Assembly (NCBI GenBank): GCA_039584685.1
Contig: JBDGXI010000051.1
Location: 1 to 14,839, forward strand
Length of the DNA: 14,839 nt
Reading direction: 5' to 3'
Source: Benthicola sp039584685
Lineage (GTDB): Bacteria > Gemmatimonadota > Gemmatimonadetes > Palauibacterales > Palauibacteraceae
Both the position numbers and the translations under genes were made by a program. Every line of letters starts with the position of its first letter. The stretch's first letter is position 1. This document shows, in pieces, positions 1-7,885 of this stretch. The notes below the pieces were generated by a model, which saw nothing but the letters and a program-made list of their open reading frames with translations, made no database searches and was not told where the DNA came from.

Positions 1-1176
1 CACCGAGCCCTCTATGACGCCGTCCACGCCCAGTTCCTCGGCGATCTCCCCGATCCCCTTGTCCGTGTCCCGGTACCTGGCCATGGTGCGCCGCGCGGTC
101 ACGGAGAGGCCCAGACGTCCCAGTTCAACGATCAGGGCCTCGTGCACCCCCGACGCCAGGTACTCCTGCTCCGGGTCGTCGGTAAGGTCGGCGAGTGGAA
201 GCACGGCCAGTCGCTCGAAGTCGGGACCGTTCGGCAGGGTGGAGATCCACCAGCCTGCCAAACCGAGCGCCAAGACTACGACCGCAGCTCGCGCGGCTAG
301 TGTCGCGCGCCGGGTCCGGCGCTGCCTGCGCACCCGGGCCACTACGGTGCCCGTCGTCAGGGTCTCGGCGAGCTCACCCGGAGTCTGGAAACGATCGGCC
401 GGATCCTTCGCCATCGCCCGCTCCACCACCCGCTCCACGAACAGCGGGATCTCCGGATCGGTGGTTCGGAGACTCGGCACCTCGTCCGCCGCGTGCTTCG
501 CGAGCAGTGACTGGGGAGTCGGGCCGTCGAACGGCGCGTCGCCAGCCAGCATCTCATACAGCACGCACCCCAGCGCATACGTGTCGGAGCGGCCGTCCAC
601 GTCTCCGGCGCCCGCCTGTTCCGGGCTCATGTATCTGGGCGTCCCGACTGCCAGACCCGTCGCCGTTGCATTTCCCTCAACCGCTGCGCCCAGCGCCCTC
701 GCGACCCCGAAGTCCGCGATCCGTGCGTGTCCGGCCGACAGGAGGATGTTGCCCGGCTTGATGTCGCGGTGTACCACGCCGCGCTCGTGCGCGTAGGCCA
801 GGCCACTCGCGACCTCGACGGCGATGCCGATCGCCTCGTCGGCAGGCAGGTTTCCGCCGCGCTCCAACCGATTTCGCAGAGACTCGCCTTCCACGAACGG
901 CATTACGTAGTAGAGCAATCCGTCCGCTTCGCCAGAGTCATGCAGGGCGAGGATGTGCGGGTGGTCGAGCTTGGCGGCGATCTTGATTTCGCGCAGGAAG
1001 CGGTCGGGGCCGACGCTGGCGGCAAGCTCCGGGTGGAGGACCTTGATCGCGACCTGACGATCGTGGCGAAGGTCTTCGGCCAGGAACACCGTAGCCATGC
1101 CGCCACGGCCGATCTCGGATTCAATCGCGTAGCGATTGGCCAGTGCTTTCCTGAGACGTTCCAGCAGGTCAGGCAT
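1..1176 (-). CDS. Membrane serine/threonine protein kinase with FlgO/TolB-like tail, partial at the window edge
   Basis: Hanks-type protein kinase that should phosphorylate Ser/Thr on target proteins from the inner face of the membrane. Only the first 392 codons are here; no stop is reached before the edge. Seen: glycine loop IGRGGMATV (residues 22-30), ATP-binding lysine in VAIKVL (K45), catalytic loop HRDIKPGN (136-143), DFG (155-157), SPEQ in the activation segment (about 184-187). A basic stretch (about 281-291) precedes one membrane segment (about 293-311). From residue 322 (FERLAVLPLADL) a FlgO/TolB-like domain begins, the same module as in the TPR proteins at 1325-3136 and 11516-13567. 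TPR repeats would be expected beyond the edge. The ATG at 1176 has AGGAGG five bases upstream, so the start is secure. Substrate unknown. Confidence 0.93.
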   Translation of the reverse strand, partial: MPDLLERLRKALANRYAIESEIGRGGMATVFLAEDLRHDRQVAIKVLHPELAASVGPDRFLREIKIAAKLDHPHILALHDSGEADGLLYYVMPFVEGESLRNRLERGGNLPADEAIGIAVEVASGLAYAHERGVVHRDIKPGNILLSAGHARIADFGVARALGAAVEGNATATGLAVGTPRYMSPEQAGAGDVDGRSDTYALGCVLYEMLAGDAPFDGPTPQSLLAKHAADEVPSLRTTDPEIPLFVERVVERAMAKDPADRFQTPGELAETLTTGTVVARVRRQRRTRRATLAARAAVVVLALGLAGWWISTLPNGPDFERLAVLPLADLTDDPEQEYLASGVHEALIVELGRLGLSVTARRTMARYRDTDKGIGEIAEELGVDGVIEGSV

Positions 1177-1181
1177 AAGAG

Positions 1182-1259
1182 CCTCCTGACGGAACGAGGG
1201 GGGTGTGGAATCAATATAGGGGAGATCGGCTTGGAAGGCCCATCACTGACCATGACACT
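1182..1259 (-). promoter_or_regulatory. Promoter and leader of the kinase, with AGTG direct repeat
   Basis: Read on the minus strand: AGTGTCATGGTCAGTG (1244-1259, two AGTG half-sites 12 bases apart), 25 bases, then CCCC and a -10-like TATATT (1213-1218), 25 bases, then AGGAGG (1182-1187) five bases before the ATG. No good -35 box is visible, which fits an activator-dependent promoter. The same parts with nearly the same spacing occur upstream of the TPR gene that starts at 13567. Seen in sequence; the regulator is not known. Confidence 0.55.
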
Positions 1260-1289
1260 AAACAAGCGACGGCCCTACTGATCCGAGGC

Positions 1290-1318
1290 CGCCCATCTGA
1301 CCGGGCGTCCGGAGGGCG
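1290..1318 (-). repeat. Hairpin (repeat D) just downstream of the TPR gene
   Basis: Imperfect inverted repeat with 12-base arms (3 mismatches) and a five-base loop, seven bases past the stop of the TPR gene at 1325. The core GACGCCCGGTCAG is also present in a perfect 9-bp hairpin at 9890-9912, downstream of a decayed gene end. No T-run follows, so it is not a classic intrinsic terminator. A transcript-end hairpin is the most likely role. Confidence 0.45.
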
Positions 1319-1324
1319 CGTGGA

Positions 1325-3136
1325 TCACTCCGGCAGCGTAACCTCGAACTCGATCGCGGCGAGCTGCTCAGGCGACTTGCCGATCCTCTCCAGGAACGGG
1401 AGCCAGCGCGGGTCGTCGCTGATATTGGCAAGCAGCGGATCCGTCGAAACGTCTGTCAGTCCCGGGTCTTTGTACTGCACCGCCTTTTCCAGCCACTCAA
1501 AGGCAGTATCGATTTCGCCCCTGTACGCCAACACATTAGCGATGTTGTAGGCCCATTGCTGCTCGTACTTGTCGATCAATTCCGCAAGCGCAGCATTGGA
1601 CTCCGCTGCCCGTCCCAGCGCATGGTAGGCCATCGCCACACCGATCAGGCGCCACTCCACGGAAGTCTCCTGCTGTATCGTCTGCAGGGCCTCCTCCGGC
1701 TCGCCCTTCAAGAGCAACGCCGTGCCGATGCCGTAGTGAGTCCAGCTGCTCCCCGGGCTCAAGCTCAGCGTGGTAGCGTATGATTCGATGGACTCGTCCA
1801 GCCGTCCGGCTGCCCAGTAGGAATAGCCCCGATCGCTATGGGCACCTGCGTTCACCGGGTCGTGAGCCACCACGTATTCATCGAGTGCGATGGCCTCGTC
1901 GAGTCGGCCGAGGCTAAGGGCCAGACGGGCTGCGCGGCCTAGAATGTCTGGGTTGGTCGGGTCCAGTTCGAGTGCTCGCTCGACATGCCGCGCCGCAGCC
2001 GCCAGATCATTGTCGTAGCTGCGCGCGATCCGGCCCAACGCGGCGTACGCCGGTGCGTATTCCGGGTTCATCGCCAGCGCCCGGTTCACAGCCTCGCGGG
2101 CCAGCGTGTAGCCTTCATCAAAGGTGAGCACTCCCAGGAAGCCTGCCTGGCTCATGTAGTTGAAGGCCAGGCCAACCCAGGCCGCGGCGTACTCGGATTC
2201 GATCTCAAGCGCGTGCTCGTACAGTGCGTTAGACCGCTCGTAGCCCTCGGCCGTATCCTGCCGGCCCAACTGCCGGGCCTGCAGGAACAGCGCATAGGCT
2301 TGAGGATCTGTCTCCTCGACCGTGGGCGCTGCGCCCAGTAGCGACACCTGCAGTTGCTCCACCACGTCCGCGGCGATTTCGTCCTGGATCGCGAAGATGT
2401 CGTCCAGGGTGCGGTTCCAGGTCTCCGACCACATGTGAAAGCCGTCATCAGCCTTGATCAACTGGGCGGTGATGCGCACCTCGTTGCCTGATTTCCTGAC
2501 CGAACCCTCCAGCACGTGGGCTACGTTCAGCTCGCGGGCCACATCGGCGAGCTTCACGTCCTGGTTCTTGAAGGAAAACGACGAGGTCCGTGCCGCCACC
2601 TGCAGTTCCGGGATCTTCGCAAGGAGGTTCAGCAGCTCCTCTGAGATCCCGTCGGAGAAGTACTCCTGCTCCGGGTCGGAGCTCATGTTGACGAACGGCA
2701 GAACCGCGATCGAGGCTGACGAGACTCCCACAACCGGATCTGCGGCCGACGCTGGGGCCGACTGCCTCCCCACGTACCACACCCCCGCGAGCAGAGCGGT
2801 CATTCCGACGAGCGCGAGCACGCCGGCCGGCCAACGCTTCGAGGCCGGGGCCGCGATGATCTCGGTCAACTCGCCCGGCGCGGCCTCAGTCGTACGTCGC
2901 ACCCCTTCGGGCGTCATCTCCAGTGCCCACGCGAGCACGATCGCCACCGGGAAGCCGAGCAGCAGGAACAACGCAACGAGCCGGTAGGTCCACTCGGGAA
3001 GCAGTAGCGCGGGGACGGCAAGGTCCACGAGCTGGAGAAGAACGAATCCTACGATGCCATATACGGCCATCACGCGGAACACGCGGCGGCGCTTAAGCTC
3101 CGCGAAGAACCGCTGGTAGCCCTGGGTGTCTGTCAT
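1325..3136 (-). CDS. Membrane-anchored FlgO/TolB-like TPR protein
   Basis: 603-residue protein of a family common beside kinases in Gemmatimonadota and Proteobacteria; biochemical role unknown, probably a cytoplasmic or periplasmic scaffold for protein contacts. Seen: the N-terminal signature YQRFFAELKRRRVFRV; two hydrophobic segments (about 21-44 and 50-71); a third (about 104-122) followed by a Ser/Ala/Pro-rich linker; a FlgO/TolB-like domain starting at SIAVLPFVNMSSD (about 142-270); then several TPR-like helical pairs to the C terminus (for example LERALELDPTNPDILGRAAR). The end, DDPRWLPFLERIG, is typical of the family. The ATG at 3136 is chosen because the homologue at 13567 starts at the same place (M-S/T-D-T). 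An ATG at 3181 would add 15 residues; neither has a clear ribosome-binding site. It is 49% of the window's FlgO-type content by domain count only in the sense that three proteins share the module. Confidence 0.88.
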   Translation of the reverse strand: MTDTQGYQRFFAELKRRRVFRVMAVYGIVGFVLLQLVDLAVPALLLPEWTYRLVALFLLLGFPVAIVLAWALEMTPEGVRRTTEAAPGELTEIIAAPASKRWPAGVLALVGMTALLAGVWYVGRQSAPASAADPVVGVSSASIAVLPFVNMSSDPEQEYFSDGISEELLNLLAKIPELQVAARTSSFSFKNQDVKLADVARELNVAHVLEGSVRKSGNEVRITAQLIKADDGFHMWSETWNRTLDDIFAIQDEIAADVVEQLQVSLLGAAPTVEETDPQAYALFLQARQLGRQDTAEGYERSNALYEHALEIESEYAAAWVGLAFNYMSQAGFLGVLTFDEGYTLAREAVNRALAMNPEYAPAYAALGRIARSYDNDLAAAARHVERALELDPTNPDILGRAARLALSLGRLDEAIALDEYVVAHDPVNAGAHSDRGYSYWAAGRLDESIESYATTLSLSPGSSWTHYGIGTALLLKGEPEEALQTIQQETSVEWRLIGVAMAYHALGRAAESNAALAELIDKYEQQWAYNIANVLAYRGEIDTAFEWLEKAVQYKDPGLTDVSTDPLLANISDDPRWLPFLERIGKSPEQLAAIEFEVTLPE

Positions 3137-3200
3137 GCGGGAAAGATCGCGGATGTGGGGGACAGTGGGAAGGGCCGACATGAATCGGTACTTGTGACCA

Positions 3201-3223
3201 CAGTGTCACTGCCCGTGACACTG
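3201..3223. promoter_or_regulatory. Perfect 9-bp palindrome upstream of the TPR gene, operator candidate
   Basis: CAGTGTCAC, five bases (TGCCC), GTGACACTG. It sits 65-87 bases upstream of the ATG at 3136 (20-42 upstream of the alternative ATG at 3181). On the minus strand it also reads as two AGTG half-sites 12 bases apart, the same arrangement as upstream of the genes starting at 1176 and 13567. A dimeric regulator site is likely by inference. Confidence 0.5.
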
Positions 3224-3310
3224 TTGCCGCCGCAAGCCTGTGAACTGGGAACGCACCCCCTGCCGAGCGGACAGGAGGGCGGCGAGGAGTAGCCGGGGTT
3301 TCCGACAGAC

Positions 3311-3351
3311 CAGTGTCAGGCTCAGTGTCCCGTCACTGTTTCTTGACACTG
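3311..3351. repeat. Nested inverted repeat made of AGTG/CACT units
   Basis: Outer arms CAGTGTCA (3311-3318) and TGACACTG (3344-3351) enclose inner arms CAGTG (3323-3327) and CACTG (3334-3338) around a six-base loop. The half-sites match those of the palindrome at 3201-3223. It could be a second operator or a structured DNA site; no gene starts close by. Confidence 0.45.
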
Positions 3352-3363
3352 TGGCGCACTGCG

Positions 3364-3399
3364 AAAAAACGGCCCTGCCGTAACTGCCGACAGGACCGT
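3364..3399 (-). terminator. Rho-independent terminator of the tRNA fragment
   Basis: On the minus strand, 12-bp stem (ACGGTCCTGTCG with CGGCAGGGCCGT; two G-U pairs in RNA), seven-base loop, then TTTTTT. It begins 11 bases after the discriminator base of the tRNA-Pro fragment at 3411-3553, which is where a tRNA terminator belongs. Of the four fragments this is the only one followed by a canonical U-tract. Confidence 0.75.
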
Positions 3400-3428
3400 C
3401 TCTTACTCAATCGGGGCGGCGAGATTCG

Positions 3429-3473
3429 CTGTCGAGGCGGAGCCGAGACCTTCCGAGCGCGCAGTGCGAGGAC
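3429..3473 (+). repeat. Palindromic insert, copy 1 (T-loop site)
   Basis: 45-base insert starting CTGTCGAGG with internal GAGACCTTCCGAG. It has the general form GTCGAG, short hairpin, GAGAC-TT-GAGC, second hairpin, GAGAC seen in the other five inserts. Boundaries uncertain by one or two bases. Confidence 0.65.
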
Positions 3474-3489
3474 AACTCGCGACCTCCTG

Positions 3490-3541
3490 CCGTCGAGCCG
3501 CGTAAGCGGTGAGACATTTGAGCACGCGAAGCGGGCGAGAC
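3490..3541 (+). repeat. Palindromic insert, copy 2 (anticodon-stem site)
   Basis: 52-base insert starting CCGTCGAGCCGCG, with hairpin CCGCGTAAGCGG and internal GAGACATTTGAGC. Related to the insert 16 bases before it, at a different site in the same tRNA fragment. Confidence 0.65.
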
Positions 3542-3553
3542 AACCCCATTCGC

Positions 3554-3668
3554 GTGGCGGTGCCCGCACTCACGTGCATACAGTTGCATACACTCGCATT
3601 TCGGCGATTTCACTTTCACTCAGTTGCGCTCATTCCTCCTCATTTCGTTACAGCTACGGTTACAGTTG
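3554..3668. repeat. Dispersed repeat module B, copy 1
   Basis: About 115 bases from GTGGCGGTGC to GGTTACAGTT, nearly identical to 7886-8002 and 13771-13886 over the segment from CATTTCGGCGATTTCAC to the end. It holds short direct repeats (TGCATACA twice, GTTACAG twice), like recombinase arm sites. It joins the anticodon end of the tRNA fragment and stops 31 bases from the stop codon of the kinase at 3700. No credible reading frame. Confidence 0.75.
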
Positions 3669-3699
3669 GAAAGCGAAGCGTCACTGGAGCGGCGGCCCG

Positions 3700-6501
3700 T
3701 TACTCCTCAGGCGCCAGTGCATTCACCCGCCACACCACCCGAGTCTCAGTGTCGCCCGCCATCACGAACGCCTCCCCGTTCGGGTGAACGGCGTAGGGGC
3801 GAACAGACGATGTCTCAAAGTCGCCGGTGTTGAAGAGTCCAACTCGGCTGTCAACCGAGACCCGGGAACCATCATAACTAACGGAAGCCGCTATCATCCG
3901 GCCGCGGCTCCAGTAAAAGACCTCGCTACCGTCGGCCGACCAGGCCGGGTATTCGCCTCCGCCGATGGAGACGACCGTGGGCGGCCCCATGTCCGGATAC
4001 GATCTCACATAGACCTCGAAGATACCGGTTTCGCTCGATTTGTACGCAAGCCAGCGACCATCGGGCGACAAGGCAGGGTCTGTCACAAAGGAACCGGTCT
4101 CCACGAGCGGCACGGGGCCGGAGTCGCTCACGAGCGAGGCACGGAAGAGGTTATCGGTCTGGAAGAAGATGACCTCGTGGTCCCCGGGAGCGAAGTCCAT
4201 CTGCCACAGGTGGTCGTCGCCCGCCAAGACCTGCTCGGCCGGACCCGTTCCGTCAGCTGCCCGCACATAGAGGCCGTACGATCCGCCGTTCTCACCGGCG
4301 GCCGAATACCCGATCGACCGGCCGTCGTTTGTCCAGGCAGGATCGGTAGCCGGTCCCTCAAAGCTCAGCCGCCGGGCCGTGCCTTCAGCGAGCGAGTACA
4401 CCCATACTTCCCCATTCTGCCCGTCCCCCTCGACTCGTACGAACGCGATCCTGTCGCCTGATGGTGAATATCGGGGAACGTGCAACCTCGACCCACCACC
4501 CAAGGAGAACAGCGGCCGTGCCTCGCCGTTCCGGCTGACGGTGAACAGTTGCCCCCCCTTGGCCGACAAGTACGCTAGCGACCCCTCGGAGGAGACCGTG
4601 TACGAAGCTACAACCCTTTGCGAGATCTTGACCTGTTCGGCGATTCGAGTCGGCGGTCCCCCGAGGGCCATCGTACGCGGGTCGAACGCTTGTGCGAAGA
4701 CGTATCCGTCGGTTCTGGCGTAGGCCACTCGACCGTCTTGAATGCTGTGCGGTCTCACCCCTTGCGTGAGTTCTGCGAGCTGTCCCGATTCAAGGGAGAG
4801 GGCGGCGACGGACTGTTCGACCCCACGGTTAATCCTGAACAGGATTACGTCTCCGCCCGGCAGATGGTGGGGCTGAGAGTGGAATATCTCGCCGAGTTCG
4901 GTATCCAGAGTCGTAAGCTGTTCGGGCTCACCGCCGTCCACCGGCACCCGGAACAATCCCTGCCCTACTTCGGTGGAAAACACCACCGTGTTATCGGGCC
5001 CCCAACTCGCACCCGCGCCTTGCTCAAACGAACCCACCCAAGCGATGGTCTGGACTGAGCCCCCCGTCAACTGGACTCGCTTCAGGACTCCTTCCTCGTG
5101 CGAGAAGAATCCCAGCCACTCGCCGTCCGGTGAGAAGAATGGCGCGTAGGCTCCTTCCGTGTTCGGGATGATCCGCCACTCCCGCTCATCCAATGGCCGC
5201 TGATACAGCACCCATCCCTCCTCGCAGTCTACCTCGGCGACCAGGCGACGGCCGTCGGGTGACAAGACGAGATTCGCGCCGAAGACCATCGTGGGATCGG
5301 GCGGGTCCAGGGTGAACTCGACCACCGGGCGATCGACGGGCCGCGTAACCGACCTCAGCCAGCCCCACATTCCAGCCAGGATCGCGACCACGACTGCGAC
5401 GGCGAGCACCACGGCGAGCCGGTGCCAGCGTTTCTTCGATCGAGCGAGTTCCTGGACACGAGTGGTGGGCGTCGTGTAGTTGGGGTCCGCCAGAGCCTCA
5501 CCGAATGCCCCGACGCTCCCGAACCGATCGGCCGGCAGCTTCTCCAGCGACTTGGCCAGAGCCGCCGCCACGTTCGGCGGCACCGTCTTCCTGAGCTCGG
5601 TGACCGGTCGAGCCTCATCGGTCACGATGCTCCTGATGATTTGCCCCACCGAAGTCCCCGTGTATGGCGGCTCACCGGCCAGCATCTCGTACAGCACACA
5701 TCCCAGCGAGTAGATGTCCGAGCGGTGCGTGAGATCCTTGTCCGCCACCGCTTGCTCCGGACTCATGTAGTGCGGAGTGCCGAGCGGGACGCCTGCCTCT
5801 GTCGTCCGCTCTCCCGCCGCCGTGCTCAGCGCCAGTGCGATTCCGAAGTCCGACACCAGCGGCCGGCCTTCCTGCAGCAGGATGTTTCCCGGCTTGATGT
5901 CCCGGTGGATCACATCGTGCTTGTGTGCGTAGTCCAGCGCTTCGGCCACTTCCGTCGTGATGCCGACCGCTTCTTCGACGCCGAGTTGGGTCTCGCGGTC
6001 CAGTCTGTCCCTTAGCGTCTCACCTTCGACGTAGGGCATCACGTAATACAGAAGTCCGTCAGACTCGCCCGAGTCGAACAGCGGCAGGATGTGCGGGTGC
6101 TGGAGCTTGGCGGTGGTCTTCATCTCGCGGATGAAACGGTCCGCTCCGAGCAAGGCGGCCAGTTCCGGACGCAGGACCTTGACCGCTACCTCGCGCTCGT
6201 GCTTCCGATCCTCGGCCTCGTACACGATCGCCATGCCACCGCTCGCAATCTCGCGCACGATCCGGTATGGCCCGAGCACATCCCCGGGCTCGAGATGGAG
6301 CAACCGCTCGACGTGCGGCCCGCTTACGCGTTCCAGCAACTCGTCGAACGGGCCGCGGTCTTCGTGAGCCGCGAGCAGCGACCGAAGCTCGTCCGTCACC
6401 TTGTCGTCACTGAGGCTCGCGATGTATTCCTCACGTTCGGCACCCGATCGGCGGACTGCCTCTTCAAACAACTTTCTTATGCCCTCTTGGTCCCTGTTCA
6501 T
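3700..6501 (-). CDS. Membrane serine/threonine protein kinase with PD40 beta-propeller
   Basis: 933-residue Hanks-type kinase. An N-terminal helical region (about 1-65, FEEAVRRSGAEREEYIASL) precedes the kinase domain: glycine loop IASGGMAIVYEAED (85-98), K108 in VAVKVL, HRDIKPGN (199-206), DFG (218-220), SPEQ (247-250). A basic patch then one membrane segment (about 361-381), and a C-terminal WD40-like PD40/TolB-type propeller with repeated SPDG or similar turns (414-417, 457-460, and near the end DPALSPDGRWLAY and YPAWSADGSEVFYW). The propeller probably lies outside the cytoplasm and senses or binds a ligand. The ATG at 6501 follows AGGAAG ten bases upstream; a TTG at 6534 would add 11 residues. 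It follows the sigma gene by 63 bases on the same strand, so the two are probably one operon and kinase and sigma probably act together. Confidence 0.93.
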   Translation of the reverse strand: MNRDQEGIRKLFEEAVRRSGAEREEYIASLSDDKVTDELRSLLAAHEDRGPFDELLERVSGPHVERLLHLEPGDVLGPYRIVREIASGGMAIVYEAEDRKHEREVAVKVLRPELAALLGADRFIREMKTTAKLQHPHILPLFDSGESDGLLYYVMPYVEGETLRDRLDRETQLGVEEAVGITTEVAEALDYAHKHDVIHRDIKPGNILLQEGRPLVSDFGIALALSTAAGERTTEAGVPLGTPHYMSPEQAVADKDLTHRSDIYSLGCVLYEMLAGEPPYTGTSVGQIIRSIVTDEARPVTELRKTVPPNVAAALAKSLEKLPADRFGSVGAFGEALADPNYTTPTTRVQELARSKKRWHRLAVVLAVAVVVAILAGMWGWLRSVTRPVDRPVVEFTLDPPDPTMVFGANLVLSPDGRRLVAEVDCEEGWVLYQRPLDEREWRIIPNTEGAYAPFFSPDGEWLGFFSHEEGVLKRVQLTGGSVQTIAWVGSFEQGAGASWGPDNTVVFSTEVGQGLFRVPVDGGEPEQLTTLDTELGEIFHSQPHHLPGGDVILFRINRGVEQSVAALSLESGQLAELTQGVRPHSIQDGRVAYARTDGYVFAQAFDPRTMALGGPPTRIAEQVKISQRVVASYTVSSEGSLAYLSAKGGQLFTVSRNGEARPLFSLGGGSRLHVPRYSPSGDRIAFVRVEGDGQNGEVWVYSLAEGTARRLSFEGPATDPAWTNDGRSIGYSAAGENGGSYGLYVRAADGTGPAEQVLAGDDHLWQMDFAPGDHEVIFFQTDNLFRASLVSDSGPVPLVETGSFVTDPALSPDGRWLAYKSSETGIFEVYVRSYPDMGPPTVVSIGGGEYPAWSADGSEVFYWSRGRMIAASVSYDGSRVSVDSRVGLFNTGDFETSSVRPYAVHPNGEAFVMAGDTETRVVWRVNALAPEE

Positions 6502-6564
6502 CGGACGATCGCTTCCTATTGACCGCGTCCCCAAGTAAGAGGCGGCAAACTGTTCTCCATTGGC

Positions 6565-7161
6565 TCAGGCCAGTCTGCGATTGAGCCAGGCACGGGCCCA
6601 CTCCCAGTCCCGCTTCACAGTGGTCTTGGAGATACCCAGCGCCCTGGCCGTCTCTTCCACGGTCATCCCGGCGAAGAAGCGGCACTCGATCACCCGCGTC
6701 TCCCGGTCCGACATTCCGGCCAGCTCCTCGAGTGCGCGATCCAAATCGATCAGCACATCGACGTCGGTCTCCTTGCCTGCTTGCACCGCAGCGTCCTCGG
6801 GATCGATCGGTACATGCACTCCCCGCCGTTTCAGGGCTCGACGTTGCCTGGCGTAGTCGGTGAGAATGCGCCGCATGAAACGAGCGGACAGCGCGTAGAA
6901 ATGTCCGCGGTCGTTGAACTCGAGGCGCTCGAGCGCGACGAACTTCAGAAAGGCTTCGTGGACGAGGCCGGTAGTCTGAAGCGTGTGGTCTGGTCGCTCT
7001 CGCGCCAACTGTCGGTGCGCGATCTGGTGAAGCTCTTCGTATACGAGGTCGGCGAGGTCGTGCAGTGCCTTCACGTCGCCAGCGTGGTGGGCGTGCAGGA
7101 GATCGGTGATGTCATGCCGCGTCGAGGGCGGCGAAGTCCCCAGGTCGTCCATATCGGCCAT
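6565..7161 (-). CDS. ECF-type RNA polymerase sigma factor, kinase-associated class
   Basis: 198-residue sigma factor of the Sigma70_ECF type (annotated in many genomes as the TIGR02999 family). It directs RNA polymerase to specific promoters. Region 2 spans about 20-113 (LVHEAFLKF, SARFMRRILTDYARQRRA); region 4 about 140-198 with a helix-turn-helix (MTVEETARALGISKTTVKRDW). In region 2.2 the acidic DAED-type residues of ordinary ECFs are missing; LQTTG is found there instead (T63, T64). No anti-sigma gene is adjacent; a kinase gene follows 63 bases downstream. In the related EcfP/PknT pair of Vibrio parahaemolyticus, kinase phosphorylation supplies the negative charge needed for activity, so the same is inferred here. 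Start ATG 7161 is the first in frame after the promoter; ATG 7152 is possible. Confidence 0.93.
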   Translation of the reverse strand: MADMDDLGTSPPSTRHDITDLLHAHHAGDVKALHDLADLVYEELHQIAHRQLARERPDHTLQTTGLVHEAFLKFVALERLEFNDRGHFYALSARFMRRILTDYARQRRALKRRGVHVPIDPEDAAVQAGKETDVDVLIDLDRALEELAGMSDRETRVIECRFFAGMTVEETARALGISKTTVKRDWEWARAWLNRRLA

Positions 7162-7185
7162 ACGCCATTCCCGGGGGGCACTCTT

Positions 7186-7215
7186 AATATGCGAGCAGGC
7201 TTCCGATCTCGCCAA
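7186..7215 (-). promoter_or_regulatory. Candidate promoter of the sigma-kinase operon
   Basis: Minus strand TTGGCG (7210-7215), 18-base spacer, CATATT (7186-7191). Transcription would start near 7179, about 18 bases before the sigma ATG. Housekeeping-like, moderate match only. Confidence 0.4.
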
Positions 7216-7377
7216 GTTCTGCACCGACGCTTGTAGGCAGAAGTCACTGGATGAGCCCCCCGGACAACCTTCCCCGCCTTGCCCTCTTGGAGGGGAGTGG
7301 CCTCCCCCCACTGCCGCAGCGTGAAGCCGATGGCACGCAAGCGGTGTTCGCTCTTCGTCGGCAGGAGGCATGGTGCC

Positions 7378-7767
7378 ATGAGACGACTCAACTTGCTTAC
7401 CGTAATGGCGCTCGCGTCCCTGGTCGGCCTGGCAGGATGCTCGGACGACGATGGGAAGAATCGCAACACCGGTCTTACCGACCCGCCGCCTCCCACCGGC
7501 TCGCTGGAACTGACGATCATCACGACGGGTGAAGATCTCGATGCCGATGGCTACACCGCGTCCTTGGACTGTGGCTGCTTCGAGAACGTGGGATGCAACG
7601 AGATCGCAACGATGACCGATGTCGAAGTGGGCTCGCACATGGTGCTGCTAACGGGCATCGCCGCTAACTGCGAGCTGAGTGACCCCAACCCACGGTGGGT
7701 TTCCATCGAAGCCGACGAAACGGTCCGGATTAGCTTCGAGGTCGTCTGCCAAGGGTATCGCGGATGA
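7378..7767 (+). CDS. Small lipoprotein of unknown function
   Basis: 129-residue protein with a clear lipoprotein signal: MRRLNLL, hydrophobic core, lipobox LAGC with Cys21, followed by Ser and an Asp run. Signal peptidase II cleavage and lipid attachment at Cys21 are expected; Ser at +2 suggests the outer membrane. The mature part has a Pro-rich linker and then a small beta-rich domain (GSLELTIITTGEDLDADGYTA) with four cysteines, resembling the fold of short surface domains found repeated in Gemmatimonadota secreted proteins. AGGAGG (7363-7368) lies nine bases before the ATG. Divergent from the sigma gene across about 216 bases. Partner and role unknown. Confidence 0.8.
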   Translation: MRRLNLLTVMALASLVGLAGCSDDDGKNRNTGLTDPPPPTGSLELTIITTGEDLDADGYTASLDCGCFENVGCNEIATMTDVEVGSHMVLLTGIAANCELSDPNPRWVSIEADETVRISFEVVCQGYRG

Positions 7768-7811
7768 AGGGTTCTTGCACCTGCAGGCTCCGCGGTCGCA
7801 CCCACGTGCCC

Positions 7812-7836
7812 GAAAGCCCGCTTCATGCGGGCTTTC
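7812..7836. terminator. 10-bp hairpin between the lipoprotein gene and the tRNA fragment
   Basis: GAAAGCCCGC, five-base loop, GCGGGCTTTC. It follows the lipoprotein stop by 44 bases and, on the minus strand, follows the tRNA fragment at 7843-7885 by six bases. It lacks a long T-run in either direction. Probably derived from a tRNA terminator; may serve both strands. Confidence 0.6.
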
Positions 7837-7842
7837 TGCCAA

Positions 7843-7885
7843 TCGGGGCGGCGAGATTCGAACTCGCGACCTCCTGAACCCCATT
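7843..7885 (-). pseudogene. tRNA-Pro(GGG) 3' half, uninterrupted
   Basis: 43 bases from the anticodon loop to the discriminator base. By tRNA numbering: A32, T33, anticodon GGG 34-36, G37, T38, stem TCAGG 39-43, variable AGGTC, T stem GCGAG/CTCGC with loop TTCGAAT, acceptor 3' strand CGCCCCG, A73. G72 and A73 fit proline tRNA. The matching 5' acceptor CGGGGCG and D arm are absent, so this is an attachment-site-like fragment, not a gene. It joins repeat B at the anticodon loop. Confidence 0.8.

Larger units (their letters stand above)
3411..3553 (-). pseudogene. tRNA-Pro(GGG) 3' half, interrupted by two palindromic inserts
   Basis: Removing 3429-3473 and 3490-3541 leaves the same sequence as the intact fragment at 7843-7885 over the acceptor 3' strand, T arm, variable loop and anticodon stem-loop. 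The inserts split the T loop (after T55) and the anticodon stem (after T39, within one base). There is no 5' half, so no functional tRNA can be made. Followed by the terminator at 3364-3399; joined on its 5' side to repeat B. Confidence 0.75.

Noticed and set aside
14..1281. Plus-strand open frames over 1-1281
   Set aside because: Antisense shadows of the kinase, whose motifs are unmistakable on the minus strand.
3313..4461. 382-codon plus-strand open frame across repeat B and the kinase 3' end
   Set aside because: It lies antisense to the PD40 kinase and runs through non-coding repeats; low-complexity composition typical of a shadow frame in GC-rich DNA.
7162..7638. Upstream extension of the sigma factor frame to 7638
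   Set aside because: The extra 159 codons have no sigma features, cross the likely promoter at 7186-7215 and overlap the convincing lipoprotein gene on the other strand.
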